Source of the DNA: Verrucomicrobiales bacterium
GTDB lineage: Bacteria > Verrucomicrobiota > Verrucomicrobiia > Verrucomicrobiales > V1-33
Assembly: GCA_018003315.1 (NCBI GenBank)
Contig: JAGNEJ010000022.1
Span: 1 to 57,979 of the forward strand
DNA length: 57,979 nt
Direction: 5' to 3'
Under the pieces are notes generated by a model, which saw nothing but the letters and a program-made list of their open reading frames with translations, was not told the origin of the DNA and did not search any database. Shown piece by piece: positions 8,330 to 16,747 of the stretch (its first letter is position 1; every line of letters starts with the position of its first letter). The translations under genes and the position numbers were made by a program.

Positions 8330-8991
8330 TCGGCGCAAAGCGGACAGGGTGGTTCCTCTGGAGCGCCGATGCCCAAAGTGCCGCGCAGGCGCCAGGCCAT
8401 GATGACCGCAGCCACCAGCGCCAGCGACCGCTGGATTTGCAGCAGGCGCTGGGGTGAAATCTTTCGGGACAGCAGGCCCATGGAGCGGTGCGTCAGCCAG
8501 AGCAAGGGAATGGTGCCCAGGGCAAAGGCCACGGCGAATTCCAGCCCCGCCGCGGCGGACCCCGAAACCAGGCAGGCTCCGAACAGCAGGTAGAGCGGAC
8601 CGCAGGGCAGCAGCGGCGTAAGCAGACCCAGCACCAGGCCTTTGGTGACAAACGAGGATCCCAGCACCCGCCGCGCATACCATTTCCGCAAAAACAGCGG
8701 ACGCGGTATTTTGGGTTTGAAGCCGAGCGCCACGATAACCATGAAAACCACCAGCACCCAGGGAAGCACCGCCAGGGGGGAGCGCATGGCGGCCTTGAGC
8801 GGCAGCTCGCCCAAGGCTCCGCAACTGGCGCCGACCGCGCCGTAGGCAGCAAGCCGGCCAAAATGATAGGATGGCGATGGTCGGGGCAGCGCCGCGCAGA
8901 CCAGCGGCCCGCACATGCCGGCGCAGTGCAGGCTGGTGATGACGCCGACTAGAAAAGCCGCCGCCGTGGTGTTAATCGCCAGGTCGGTCAT
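8326..8991 (-). CDS. Sulfite exporter TauE/SafE family membrane protein, cbb3-associated
   Basis: About 221 residues, six or so hydrophobic segments, and the clade signature ITSLHCAGMCGP close to the N-terminus. A second conserved stretch, PLLPCGPLY, lies mid-protein. This COG2836-type branch is regularly found beside ccoI and ccoG and is thought to act in copper or cytochrome oxidase maturation rather than sulfite export; the exact job is not established. The start ATG (8991-8989) is chosen because the homologous region begins there; it overlaps the stop of the upstream small gene by 20 bp. The stop overlaps the ccoI start by 4 bp, so translation is coupled. Confidence 0.88.
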   Translation of the reverse strand: MTDLAINTTAAAFLVGVITSLHCAGMCGPLVCAALPRPSPSYHFGRLAAYGAVGASCGALGELPLKAAMRSPLAVLPWVLVVFMVIVALGFKPKIPRPLFLRKWYARRVLGSSFVTKGLVLGLLTPLLPCGPLYLLFGACLVSGSAAAGLEFAVAFALGTIPLLWLTHRSMGLLSRKISPQRLLQIQRSLALVAAVIMAWRLRGTLGIGAPEEPPCPLCAE

Positions 8992-9226
8992 GAGCGTCGA
9001 CCAGCGGCACCGTTTCCGGCTGGTGTTTGAGCGCCACGATGATGAACACGGTCCAAGCGCTGAACAGAACCACAAACGCCGCGACAATCCACAGCCACGG
9101 ACGACGCGCCAGCCACCCTCCGCCAAGCGCCGCGGGAGTTGCCGGGGCGGACGCAGCGCCGCATTGGGCGGAGGTGGCGCGACGGTTGTTTTCAGGTGTT
9201 TTCATCGCAGGAGGATCACTTGGCAT
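8972..9226 (-). CDS. Small single-pass membrane protein in the FixH/CcoH position
   Basis: An 84-residue protein with one strong membrane segment (RPWLWIVAAFVVLFSAWTVF) and a short polar tail. It lies between ccoG and the TauE/SafE gene, where fixH/ccoH is expected, and the Arg-Pro-Trp start of the helix is FixH-like. FixH proteins are usually nearer 150 residues with a larger periplasmic domain, absent here, so it is at most a reduced FixH. The start is uncertain: the ATG at 9226 (used) overlaps the ccoG end by 11 bp, and another ATG is at 9205. A lineage-specific oxidase assembly factor is the alternative. Confidence 0.6.
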   Translation of the reverse strand: MPSDPPAMKTPENNRRATSAQCGAASAPATPAALGGGWLARRPWLWIVAAFVVLFSAWTVFIIVALKHQPETVPLVDAHDRPGD

Positions 9227-10622
9227 TTTCCAGAGCCTTGGCATCCGGTCCGGAAAACTGAAACGGCAGTTCAACAACGACGTCTCCCGGCTCGCTGGCA
9301 ATGCGGATTTTCATGGGCTGCGGCCCCTTGTAGGCGGCGCGGGGAACGTCCACGATTGCCACCAGTTTCTGCTCCTCCAGCGGCCCCAGTTTCGTGTTCG
9401 GCTGCGGCCCGATGAGCTGGGTGCCTGGCGGAGCGCCTTCCAGTGTCAGGGTGATGGTCCGCGGCTCCTGCTGCTTGTTGGTCACATAGATCTGGAAGTT
9501 GTTGCGCACTCCGGTGGCATTGACGAAATACGGCAGCCCTGCCATCCGGGTAAGATTGGTGGAGAGCGGCTTGACGGTGTGCAGGGCAATGAGCAGGCCG
9601 AGGGCACCGGCCAGCATCACCACGGTGTACACGATGATGCGGGGGCGCATCCATTGCGTTTTCTCCCCCTTCAGACCGTTGAAGGAATCATAGCGAATGA
9701 GGCCGCGCTTCCGCTGCAGCCGGTCCATGACATCGTCGCAGGCGTCGATGCAGGCCGCGCATCCGATGCATTCCAACTGGAGACCGTCACGGATGTCGAT
9801 GCCGGTGGGGCAAACCTGCACGCATTTGATGCAGTTGACGCAGTCGCCAGCCCCCTCCGTGCCGGCTTTGCCGCGGGGTTCGCCCCGTTTTTCATCGTAG
9901 CCAACCACCAGGGTGTTGTCGTCGGTCAGGGCGCTCTGGATCCGTCCGTAGGGGCACAGCATGATGCAGAACTGTTCCCGGAACCACGCAAAACAGAAAT
10001 ACAGCACGCCTGTCAGGAAAAGGATGATGCTGAATGCCAGCCAGTGTTCCCGGGGCTTCCCCTGCATCCAGTTCCAAAGTTTGGGAAGGGAAACGAAGTA
10101 GGAGAGAAAAATGTGGGTGATGGCGGCTGCGGCGAGCAGATAGAGGGTGTGCTTGAGAACCCTGCGGAAGATTTTTCCGATGGTCCACGGTGCCTTGTCG
10201 AGCTGGCGGCGCTTCGGACCGTCCCCTTCGATGATGCGTTCGATGCGCCGGAACACATGTTCCAGGAAAATGGTGTAGGGACACGCCCAGCCGCACCAGA
10301 GCCTGCCAAACAGCGAGGTAATGTAGAACAGGGAAAAGCCCGCTCCGGTGATGAAGAAAAATCCCAGCCAGAGGTCCTGGGCGAGAAACGTAAGCCCGAA
10401 GAGGTGAAATTTGCGGTTGGCGGTGTCGAGGAAGACCGCGGGGTGTCCGTTGATCTGGATCCACGGGAGCAGAATGTAAACGGCCAGCAGCACCACCGCA
10501 AACACACGCCGCCACAGGGTGAATCTTCCGCGGGCATCCGACGGGTGCAGAAAATAGTGCGAACCATCCGGGTTGATGGTGGTGACACTGTCAACATTCG
10601 GGGATTTGGGACGTGCTGCCAT
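9216..10622 (-). CDS. ccoG: Cytochrome c oxidase accessory protein CcoG
   Basis: About 468 residues. The order is typical of CcoG/FixG/RdxA: membrane helices with RLWCGWACPYT and the later CIMLCPYGR, then two ferredoxin-like 4Fe-4S motifs (CVNCIKCVQVCP and CIGCAACIDAC), another helix, and a C-terminal Ig-like periplasmic domain. In other bacteria CcoG reduces copper for delivery to the CcoN active site. The ATG at 10622-10620 (MAARPKSPN) is favoured over a GTG 69 bp upstream because homology begins shortly after it; no clear ribosome binding site decides it. The 114-bp gap to ccoP is the largest inside the operon. Confidence 0.94.
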   Translation of the reverse strand: MAARPKSPNVDSVTTINPDGSHYFLHPSDARGRFTLWRRVFAVVLLAVYILLPWIQINGHPAVFLDTANRKFHLFGLTFLAQDLWLGFFFITGAGFSLFYITSLFGRLWCGWACPYTIFLEHVFRRIERIIEGDGPKRRQLDKAPWTIGKIFRRVLKHTLYLLAAAAITHIFLSYFVSLPKLWNWMQGKPREHWLAFSIILFLTGVLYFCFAWFREQFCIMLCPYGRIQSALTDDNTLVVGYDEKRGEPRGKAGTEGAGDCVNCIKCVQVCPTGIDIRDGLQLECIGCAACIDACDDVMDRLQRKRGLIRYDSFNGLKGEKTQWMRPRIIVYTVVMLAGALGLLIALHTVKPLSTNLTRMAGLPYFVNATGVRNNFQIYVTNKQQEPRTITLTLEGAPPGTQLIGPQPNTKLGPLEEQKLVAIVDVPRAAYKGPQPMKIRIASEPGDVVVELPFQFSGPDAKALENAK

Positions 10623-10736
10623 GGGGAGGGGGGAGTGGCATGGGATCGGCGGATGGGGGCGGAGCGAAAAAGTCCGCGTCGCTGGCTTCACCGGAGGCTT
10701 TCCGCAGAATGGCGGCCTCCGGCAATACAGTAGAGA

Positions 10737-11426
10737 CTAACCTTTCGGCACGGCGCAGTTGTCCGGCGCCTGCTTCAGGTGGCTGAGGAGAAATACCACA
10801 ACATTTTTGATTTCCTCCGGCAGGAGCTGCAGGCCGCCTTTGGGCGGCATGACCTGCTGGCCTTTGGCCAGATTCTCCGCAGGATTCGGCGTGCCGGTGG
10901 TCACGGTTTTGATCATGTCCAGCGGCTTGGAACCGTATTTCCACTCGGCATCCACCAGCGACAGGCCTGGAAGCGCCAGCGGCTTGCCCGTCGCCGGATC
11001 ATTCACCGCCGTGCCGTCCGGGAGCCGCTGCTGCGCATCCAGGGAAAACCCGTGGCACGAAAAGCAGATTTTTCCATAGACTGCCTTGCCTGCCTCCACC
11101 ACGGCGGGATCCTGAGCCTGCGCCCAAAGGGCGGCGTCATCCAGGCCGGCGGTGGCTGCCTCGGTGCTTTTCTTTTCCAGTTCCTTGACCACGGCGACTT
11201 CCTTGGAGGATGACGTGTAGTCGTCGATGTAGGCCTTGCTGGGCATTTGGATTTGGAAGTTCCAAAACCAGTAAACCAACGAAAAGGCGATGGCGATGTA
11301 GAGGGTGAAAAGCCACCAGTTGGGCAGCTTTTGGTCAAATTCCTCGATGCCGTCGTAGGTATGCGGGCGCACCGCTGGGCCGCTCGCCGGCCGTGCGGGT
11401 TTGGATGGGGACGAAGGATCACTCAT
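10737..11426 (-). CDS. ccoP: cbb3 oxidase subunit III (CcoP), monohaem form
   Basis: A 229-residue membrane-anchored cytochrome c that passes electrons to CcoO. One membrane helix lies at about 36-56, preceded by the YDGIEEFDQKLPNWW segment conserved in CcoP. Only one haem c site is present: CFSCH (C121, C124, H125) with the axial Met in MPPKGG (M193). Canonical CcoP has two CxxCH motifs; here the region before the single site (65-110) has no Cys at all. Monohaem CcoP variants are known in some phyla. It overlaps the end of ccoQ by 8 bp and shares the operon with all other oxidase genes. Confidence 0.93.
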   Translation of the reverse strand: MSDPSSPSKPARPASGPAVRPHTYDGIEEFDQKLPNWWLFTLYIAIAFSLVYWFWNFQIQMPSKAYIDDYTSSSKEVAVVKELEKKSTEAATAGLDDAALWAQAQDPAVVEAGKAVYGKICFSCHGFSLDAQQRLPDGTAVNDPATGKPLALPGLSLVDAEWKYGSKPLDMIKTVTTGTPNPAENLAKGQQVMPPKGGLQLLPEEIKNVVVFLLSHLKQAPDNCAVPKG

Positions 11427-11613
11427 GGCGCAGGGAATCGGTGGATTGAGTTTCGGAATCGTTGTCCAACGGCAGCCGGGCCAGGCGGTCGGCTTCCGGC
11501 CGCTTCATCACGATGGCTCGCACGATGAAGTAGAGGAAAATCCCCAGCGTGAGAGCGAGGGAAAGAATGGGAACGAGGCCGCTCCATGTTTCGGGAATGA
11601 GTTGGCGGAACAT
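11419..11613 (-). CDS. ccoQ: cbb3 oxidase subunit CcoQ
   Basis: A 64-residue protein, one membrane helix (PILSLALTLGIFLYFIVRAI) and a charged tail, in the normal CcoQ place between the catalytic subunits and CcoP. CcoQ stabilises the complex and is poorly conserved, so position and topology carry the call. The ATG at 11613 (MFRQLIPETW) was chosen over a longer upstream start because it yields the usual short N-terminus before the helix. Its stop lies 8 bp inside ccoP. Confidence 0.8.
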   Translation of the reverse strand: MFRQLIPETWSGLVPILSLALTLGIFLYFIVRAIVMKRPEADRLARLPLDNDSETQSTDSLRHE

Positions 11614-11674
11614 GCTGAGTGGGGCAGTGGGTGTCGGAGCGCGAAGGCACGGGTTCTGCAATGGCTCCGGGAAA

Positions 11675-14008
11675 TCATTTTGCAGAGGCCTGGGTCAGGG
11701 CTTCGGGTTCGCCGGCAGGTTTTTTTGGCTCCTCAGAGGCACCGAGCTTCTGCAGATAGGCGATGAGGGCGACCATTTTGCTTTCCTCGGAGACATCGTA
11801 GCCCTTGCCTTTCAGTTCATCGGAGATTTTTTTGCCCTGTTCCAGGGCATTTTGCATGATCTCGTCATTGGTCATGGCCGGATAGGGCACATTGAGCATC
11901 CGCTGCACGGCGATTTTTTTCGGCAATGCCGCGATGTCGGTTTTCCTTTCCTTGAGGTGTGGATAGGCGGGCATGATCGACCCTTCGGAAAGCTCCCGCG
12001 GGTCCATCAGGTGTTTGTAATGCCAGAGGTTGTCGCGCTTGCCGCCTTCGCGGGCGAGGTCCGGACCGGATCGCTTGCTGCCCCACTGGTAGGGGTGATC
12101 GTAAATGGACTCGCCGAGCCGGGAGGCTTCGCCGTAGCGGAGAATGTCCGGCTTGAGGGTGCGGATCATCTGACTGTGGCAGTTGTAGCAGCCTTCGTTG
12201 ACGTAGAGGTCGCGGCCGGCGAGTTCCAGCGGAGTGTAGAGTTTTTGCAGGTGGTCGGTCACATATTTGGGACGGCTCTGCAGCACGTTGGGGATGATCT
12301 GCACCGCCCCGCCGACGGCGGCGGCCACGAAAACCAGGATGGAGAACGGCGCCCAGTTGTGCAGCAGTTTCTCATGCCAGGTGTTCCAGCCGATCATGTT
12401 TTTCTTGAAGAGCACGACGCCGCGCCAGGTGGTGACCAGACCCAGGACCAGCCCCGCATACGCCCACAAACCCTGGTCGCGCATCAGAAACCAGAGACAA
12501 AAGCCGAAGAGACCGACGAGGCAGAATATCACCGGCTCTGAAATGATGCCGCCCACGGGATTCATGCGCTCCATTTCCGGGTTATTTTTATCCACCACGA
12601 CTTCCACCGAGCCGTCCTGCACCTCGCGTCCCTTCACGGAAAGAATCACGTTGATGATGAGCAGGAGCCATCCGGCCAGATACATGGCTCCGCCGATGGC
12701 GCGGAAAAGATAGAGGATGTGAATGTCCTGCAGGGTTTTGAGGAACTCGTTTTTCAGGGTGCCCTGGGCAGTGATTTCGCTGAGCGACAACTCCTGGGTA
12801 ATCCCGGCGATCCACATGGCGGCCACGTAAATGAGAATGCCGGTGAGGCTGATCCAGAAATGCATGTTGGCCAGCCCCTCGCTGCGCAGCCGGGTTTTCC
12901 AGAGCCGCGGCACCATCCAGTAGAGCATGCCCGCAGCCATAAAGCCGTTCCAGCCGAGCGCACCGCAGTGGACGTGGCCGATGGTCCAGTCCGTGTAGTG
13001 GCTCACCGCATTGACTGCCCGGATGGAAAGCAGCGGTCCCTCAAACGTGGCCATTCCGTAAAAGGTGACGCCAGCCACAAAAAACTTGATGACCGGATCG
13101 GTGCGCAGTTTGTCCCAGGCCCCGCGCAGGGTCAGCAGGCCGTTGAGCATGCCCCCCCAGCTGGGTGCCCACAGCATGAGGCTGAAAAGCATGCCCAGGG
13201 ACTGCAGCCAGAATGGCAGCGAGGTGTTCAGCAGGTGGTGCGGCCCCGCCCAGATGTAGAGGAACACCAGCGACCAGAAGTGGACGATGGAAAGCTGGTA
13301 GGAATAGACCGGACGTCCTGCCGCCTTCGGCAGGAAGTAATACATGATGCCCAGAATGGGCGTCGTCAGGAAGAAGGCGACCGCATTGTGCCCATACCAC
13401 CACTGCACCAGCGCGTCCTGCACCCCCGCAAAGATCGGATAGCTGTGGGTGAGGCTGGTGGGAATTTGCAGGTGGTTCACCACATAGAGCATGGTGACCG
13501 TGATGATCGTGGCGATGTAGAACCACAGGGCTACATAAAGGCTGGGCTCATGGCGGCGCTTCAACGTCAGAAAGAAATTTGCGGCGAAGACCAGCCAGAC
13601 CACCGCCACCATGATGTTGATGGGCCAGATGAGTTCCGCGTATTCCTTGCCCCGGGTCAGGCCCAGCGGGAGGGTCACCGCGGCGCACACGATGATGAAC
13701 TGCCAGCCCCAGAAATGGATGCTGGAAAGCAGGTCTGAAGCCATCCGCGCCTTGCAGAGCCGCTGGGTCGAATAATAGATCCCCGCGAACATCATGTTGC
13801 CCACAAAGGCAAACACCACGGCATTGGTGTGAAGCGGACGCAGCCTCCCGAACGTCAGCCATTCCCCCAGGTTCAACTGGTGAAAATTCAACTGAAGGGC
13901 AATGAACACCCCGACCAGCATCCCCACCGCTCCCCAGAACAGGGTGGCGTTGAAAAATCGGCGGACGGTTCGGTCGTCGTAGGCAATCGTGATTTTTTGA
14001 GCGTTCAT
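11675..14008 (-). CDS. ccoNO: Fused cbb3 oxidase subunits I and II (CcoN-CcoO)
   Basis: A single 777-residue chain joins the catalytic subunit CcoN (about 1-480) to the monohaem cytochrome CcoO (about 490-777). The CcoN part has the haem and copper ligands: H60 (RPLHTNAVVF), H207 (WWYGHNAVAFF), H257-H258 (GPHHLL), and H345/H347 (GHVHCGALGW). The CcoO part has an anchoring helix, CYNCH (C607, C610, H611) and the axial Met in SIMPAYPHL (M679). It reduces oxygen to water in the inner membrane with high oxygen affinity. The fusion itself is known from some phyla. Its ATG overlaps the ccoS stop as ATGA. Confidence 0.96.
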   Translation of the reverse strand: MNAQKITIAYDDRTVRRFFNATLFWGAVGMLVGVFIALQLNFHQLNLGEWLTFGRLRPLHTNAVVFAFVGNMMFAGIYYSTQRLCKARMASDLLSSIHFWGWQFIIVCAAVTLPLGLTRGKEYAELIWPINIMVAVVWLVFAANFFLTLKRRHEPSLYVALWFYIATIITVTMLYVVNHLQIPTSLTHSYPIFAGVQDALVQWWYGHNAVAFFLTTPILGIMYYFLPKAAGRPVYSYQLSIVHFWSLVFLYIWAGPHHLLNTSLPFWLQSLGMLFSLMLWAPSWGGMLNGLLTLRGAWDKLRTDPVIKFFVAGVTFYGMATFEGPLLSIRAVNAVSHYTDWTIGHVHCGALGWNGFMAAGMLYWMVPRLWKTRLRSEGLANMHFWISLTGILIYVAAMWIAGITQELSLSEITAQGTLKNEFLKTLQDIHILYLFRAIGGAMYLAGWLLLIINVILSVKGREVQDGSVEVVVDKNNPEMERMNPVGGIISEPVIFCLVGLFGFCLWFLMRDQGLWAYAGLVLGLVTTWRGVVLFKKNMIGWNTWHEKLLHNWAPFSILVFVAAAVGGAVQIIPNVLQSRPKYVTDHLQKLYTPLELAGRDLYVNEGCYNCHSQMIRTLKPDILRYGEASRLGESIYDHPYQWGSKRSGPDLAREGGKRDNLWHYKHLMDPRELSEGSIMPAYPHLKERKTDIAALPKKIAVQRMLNVPYPAMTNDEIMQNALEQGKKISDELKGKGYDVSEESKMVALIAYLQKLGASEEPKKPAGEPEALTQASAK

Positions 14009-14190
14009 GGGTCAATTTTCGCAGTCACCGAAGGCGGCGTCGGACGGACTGCCGGATCGTCCTGAAATGGCAGCAGCGCCTCGCGTTCCCAAGCGCCTGC
14101 ATGCGGCTTCGTAGCCTGCCGCACAAAGGCGACGGCGAACCAGGCAGCGAGACAGAGACTCAGAAAAACGGTTAAAATCAACACTTCCAT
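14005..14190 (-). CDS. ccoS: cbb3 oxidase maturation protein CcoS
   Basis: A 61-residue protein: an N-terminal membrane helix (MEVLILTVFLSLCLAAWFAV), then a short tail with the LLPFQDD element resembling the ILFDDD end of CcoS. CcoS is needed for cofactor insertion into cbb3 oxidase. In many bacteria it follows ccoI; here it leads the operon and is coupled to ccoNO by an ATGA overlap. The start at 14190 gives the expected CcoS length; the frame stays open upstream but would add an unrelated basic stretch. The operon promoter should lie in 14191-14427, shared with the divergent gene; no convincing promoter or FNR box was found. Confidence 0.85.
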   Translation of the reverse strand: MEVLILTVFLSLCLAAWFAVAFVRQATKPHAGAWEREALLPFQDDPAVRPTPPSVTAKIDP

Positions 14191-14427
14191 GACGGACGCT
14201 CCGGCGTGGCCTGAAATCCACGGTGCGAGTGATGGTGGATCGTAGAGGGATTGCCCAATCGTGCTGCGCATGAATTGCGGAAATTTGCGCGGTTTTTTTG
14301 AATCGCCCGGAGAACCTGTTTTCACCGCTGGGGGGCAGTGGGGGCGTGATTTTCGCAACATTTCCCTTCCCGCCTGAGAGAATTCTGTTATAAGACCCGC
14401 AATCATCACTTGAAACGACCCATTGAC

Positions 14428-15231
14428 ATGAAACTCCGTCTCTTCCTCGCCTTGGCGTCCGCAATTGCTTGCGCCTCCGCTCCAGCCTCCCTCGTGGCAT
14501 GGTATCCGCTGGATGAAGGTACGGGGAATGTTGCGAACGATGCCTCGGGCAACGGGAATTTTATGCAAGGCAGTCCCACTTGGCTGGGTACGGGTGCGTT
14601 TGGCGGGAGTATCCAGGTCAGCCCCGGCGCCACCCTGCTCGCCCGCACTGGTTCCAGTGGTTCGCTCGCGGGAATCAATGCCACCACCGGCAACAAAGTC
14701 ACCATTCTCGCCTGGATCAAACCCAACGCGGAGAACATCGGCGAGTCCCCGTTCTGGATCAGTGGAAGCAATTCGGGAGCCGAACCGCGCATCTTCTCAA
14801 CGCATCTGGAGTGGTATAATGGCAACACCTACTGGGACGCAGCGCATGGTGGCAGTTATAATCGCGTGGTTGGGGATTTGGGAACGGTGGCCGACGCCTT
14901 GCACCACTACGCCTTCACCTACAATGGAGACACGGGGCTCATGGAAGTTTACAAGGACGGGGTGGCCACGATCAGCGGAACGGGTCTTACCCAGGCAGCG
15001 CTGCCATGGGGGTCAATCCAGAATTTTGAGATCGGAGCGACCTCCTTCTCTGCGTTCTGGCCGGGGGGACAGTTGGATGATTTCGCCATTTTCAATGAGG
15101 TGCTCTCCCCGACGCAGATCAACCAGGCCCGCACCAGCGGGGTAGCGGCGCTCGCCGTTCCGGAACCCGCAACCACCGCGATGGCCGGTTTCGCACTGGC
15201 AGGTCTGCTCGTCCTGCGCCGTCGGCGCTGA
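14428..15231 (+). CDS. Secreted LamG-like PEP-CTERM protein
   Basis: A 267-residue exported protein. A signal peptide (about 1-20, ending after SAPAS) is followed by a concanavalin A-like/LamG-type beta-sandwich (LVAWYPLDEGTG... to the GGQLDDFAIFNEVLSP block that typically closes this fold) and a PEP-CTERM sorting tail (VPEPAT, a hydrophobic helix, RRRR). Such tails are recognised by exosortase, cut, and the protein is released or attached at the surface with exopolysaccharide; no exosortase gene is in the window. The start ATG gives a clean signal peptide. Ligand unknown. It is divergent from the cbb3 operon. Confidence 0.88.
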   Translation: MKLRLFLALASAIACASAPASLVAWYPLDEGTGNVANDASGNGNFMQGSPTWLGTGAFGGSIQVSPGATLLARTGSSGSLAGINATTGNKVTILAWIKPNAENIGESPFWISGSNSGAEPRIFSTHLEWYNGNTYWDAAHGGSYNRVVGDLGTVADALHHYAFTYNGDTGLMEVYKDGVATISGTGLTQAALPWGSIQNFEIGATSFSAFWPGGQLDDFAIFNEVLSPTQINQARTSGVAALAVPEPATTAMAGFALAGLLVLRRRR

Positions 15232-15291
15232 AGGGGTTGCACCTGCAGAATCAACAAACGGCGGGTTTCAGCAAAAAATCCCAAAAAGCGC

Positions 15292-15319
15292 TTGCGCAGC
15301 GCAGTCGGCTCCATATACT
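15292..15319 (+). promoter_or_regulatory. Probable sigma70 promoter of the S10 operon
   Basis: A -35 box TTGCGC (15292-15297) and a -10 box TATACT (15314-15319) are separated by 16 bp, with an A-rich stretch just upstream (15273-15287). Transcription should start near 15326. Consensus match and placement are good; not experimentally supported. Confidence 0.65.
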
Positions 15320-15419
15320 CCGCGCTCCTTCTTGGACCGGGGGCAGTTTGCCTCCTTTGGCGGCTGCCCGGTTTGCAAAGGATTTATCGGGAGCGGCTCC
15401 GGAAAAGAGGCTGCGTAAT

Positions 15420-15446
15420 TGGCGATGCGCCACCTGTTCTTTGACA
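15420..15446 (+). promoter_or_regulatory. boxA-like antitermination element with upstream hairpin
   Basis: TGTTCTTTGACA (15435-15446) closely resembles the boxA RNA element bound by NusB and S10 (NusE). It is preceded at 15420-15432 by a perfect 5-bp hairpin, TGGCG-ATG-CGCCA. The element lies about 123 bases before rpsJ, which encodes the boxA-binding protein S10 itself. The alternative reading as a TTGACA -35 box fails because no -10 box follows at the right distance. Confidence 0.55.
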
Positions 15447-15568
15447 GATTGGGTATTTCGGCATCGGCGTCCCGTTGAATCTTTTGCGCCTCCAGGCGGG
15501 AACTCCGGGGTGGCACCCGCCACCCGCACCGAAACCTTTCTGTCATCCTTCACCCTTCAAGAACAGCC

Positions 15569-15877
15569 ATGCAAAATCAGCGAATCCGCATCCGCCTCCG
15601 CGCCTACGACCACCGCGTGCTGGACAAATCGGTTCTGGAAATTGTCGATACCGCCAAACGCACCGGAGCCAAGGTGGCAGGGCCGATTCCGCTTCCCACC
15701 CACATCTGGAAGCGTACGGTGAACCGCTCTCCCCACGTGGACAAAAAGAGCGCCGACCAGTTCGAGCAGCGCACCCACAAGCGCCTGCTGGACATCGTGG
15801 ACCCGACCGCCCGCACCGTCGATGAGTTGAAGAAACTCAACCTCCCCGCAGGCGTGGACATCACCATCAAGATTTAA
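15569..15877 (+). CDS. rpsJ: 30S ribosomal protein S10 (NusE)
   Basis: 102 residues, the standard S10 length, with the family opening [16 protein letters not shown] and the central block GPIPLPT. S10 is part of the 30S head and, as NusE, pairs with NusB on boxA RNA in antitermination. It is the first gene of the operon. No tuf, fusA or rpsG gene precedes it here, unlike the str-S10 arrangement of many bacteria. Confidence 0.98.
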   Translation: MQNQRIRIRLRAYDHRVLDKSVLEIVDTAKRTGAKVAGPIPLPTHIWKRTVNRSPHVDKKSADQFEQRTHKRLLDIVDPTARTVDELKKLNLPAGVDITIKI

Positions 15878-15975
15878 GACGCAGACCCAACCGTCACCAT
15901 CCCTTTCCAGCCGCTCCGACACCTTTCCCTCGCGATGCTGGACCCAACCAGAAACCACCAACAGAACCAGAGACC

Positions 15976-16692
15976 ATGATCGGCACCGGACTACTCGGAA
16001 AGAAGCTGGGCATGACCCACGTTTACGACGCCAATGGACGCGCCATCGCCGTAACGGCCGTGGACGTCAGCGACAATGAAATCCTTCAGATCAAACGGAA
16101 GGAAACCGACGGCTACACCGCCGTGCAGGTGGGCGCAGGCGACAAAAAGGAAAGCCGCGTAAACAAGGCGCAGCAGGGACATTTCAAGAAAGCCGGAGCG
16201 AAACCGAAGTATTTCGTCCGGGAATTCCGGCTTGAAAACGACTCCCAGCTTCCTGCCGCGGATGCAAAGCTCGGGGTGACTTTCTTTGAGGACGGCCAGT
16301 GGATCGATGTCATCGGCATCTCCAAAGGCAAGGGCTTCCAAGGTGCGGTGCGCCGCCATAATTTCAAAGGTCAGCGCCAGACGCACGGTCAGATGATGCA
16401 CCGCCGAACGGGAGCCATTGGCTGCCGTTTGACACCCGGCCGCGTCTGGAAAAATCAGAAAATGCCCGGCCACATGGGCCAGGACCAAAAGACGATCCAA
16501 AACCTCCGAGTGGTTGCCCGGCGTGAACAGGACGGCGTGCTGCTGGTCAGCGGCAGCATTCCGGGAGCCAAGGGCACGTTCGTCATCATTCGCCCGGCCA
16601 AAAAGAAGGGGTCCCCCCAGGAGGAGGCCGCAAAGATTGCCGCCCGCCAGGCGGCGGCCGAGAAGTCCACCAAGGCTGGCAAGAAGAAATAA
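15976..16692 (+). CDS. rplC: 50S ribosomal protein L3
   Basis: 238 residues; E. coli L3 is about 209, and the extra length includes a Lys/Ala-rich C-terminal tail (about 215-238). Family marks: GLLGKKLGMTHV at the start, KGKGFQGAVRRHNFKG and the loop with MPGHMG that reaches toward the peptidyl transferase centre. L3 is an early assembly protein of the 50S subunit. The 98-bp gap after rpsJ has no other gene. Confidence 0.98.
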   Translation: MIGTGLLGKKLGMTHVYDANGRAIAVTAVDVSDNEILQIKRKETDGYTAVQVGAGDKKESRVNKAQQGHFKKAGAKPKYFVREFRLENDSQLPAADAKLGVTFFEDGQWIDVIGISKGKGFQGAVRRHNFKGQRQTHGQMMHRRTGAIGCRLTPGRVWKNQKMPGHMGQDQKTIQNLRVVARREQDGVLLVSGSIPGAKGTFVIIRPAKKKGSPQEEAAKIAARQAAAEKSTKAGKKK

Positions 16693-16747
16693 CGCCGGAC
16701 CGCCACGCCAACAGAACCTGCATCCTTAACGAAAAGGACCACACCAA

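Larger units (their letters stand above)
15232..15568 (+). other. Non-coding leader region of the S10 operon
   Basis: 337 bases with no supportable gene. It carries a sigma70-like promoter (15292-15319), a short hairpin (15420-15432) and a boxA-like element (15435-15446), giving a predicted 5' leader of about 240 nt on the ribosomal protein mRNA. The rest shows no motif I recognise. Confidence 0.7.

Noticed and set aside
8330-8914. Upstream extension of the ccoI frame by 195 codons
   Set aside because: The extension overlaps the TauE/SafE gene in another frame; CcoI homology begins just after the ATG at 8329.
9027-10733. 568-codon open frame on the plus strand across the cbb3 accessory genes
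   Set aside because: It is antisense to ccoG and the FixH-position gene, whose iron-sulfur and membrane motifs are unmistakable; its translation has no recognisable motif.
14249-14260. Inverted repeat GATTG-CC-CAATC between ccoS and the PEP-CTERM gene
   Set aside because: Does not match the FNR/ANR box (TTGAT-4-ATCAA); a 12-bp palindrome may occur by chance, so it was not called as an operator.
15441-15446. TTGACA as a second -35 promoter box before rpsJ
   Set aside because: No acceptable -10 box lies 16-18 bp downstream; the boxA reading explains the wider 12-base match better.
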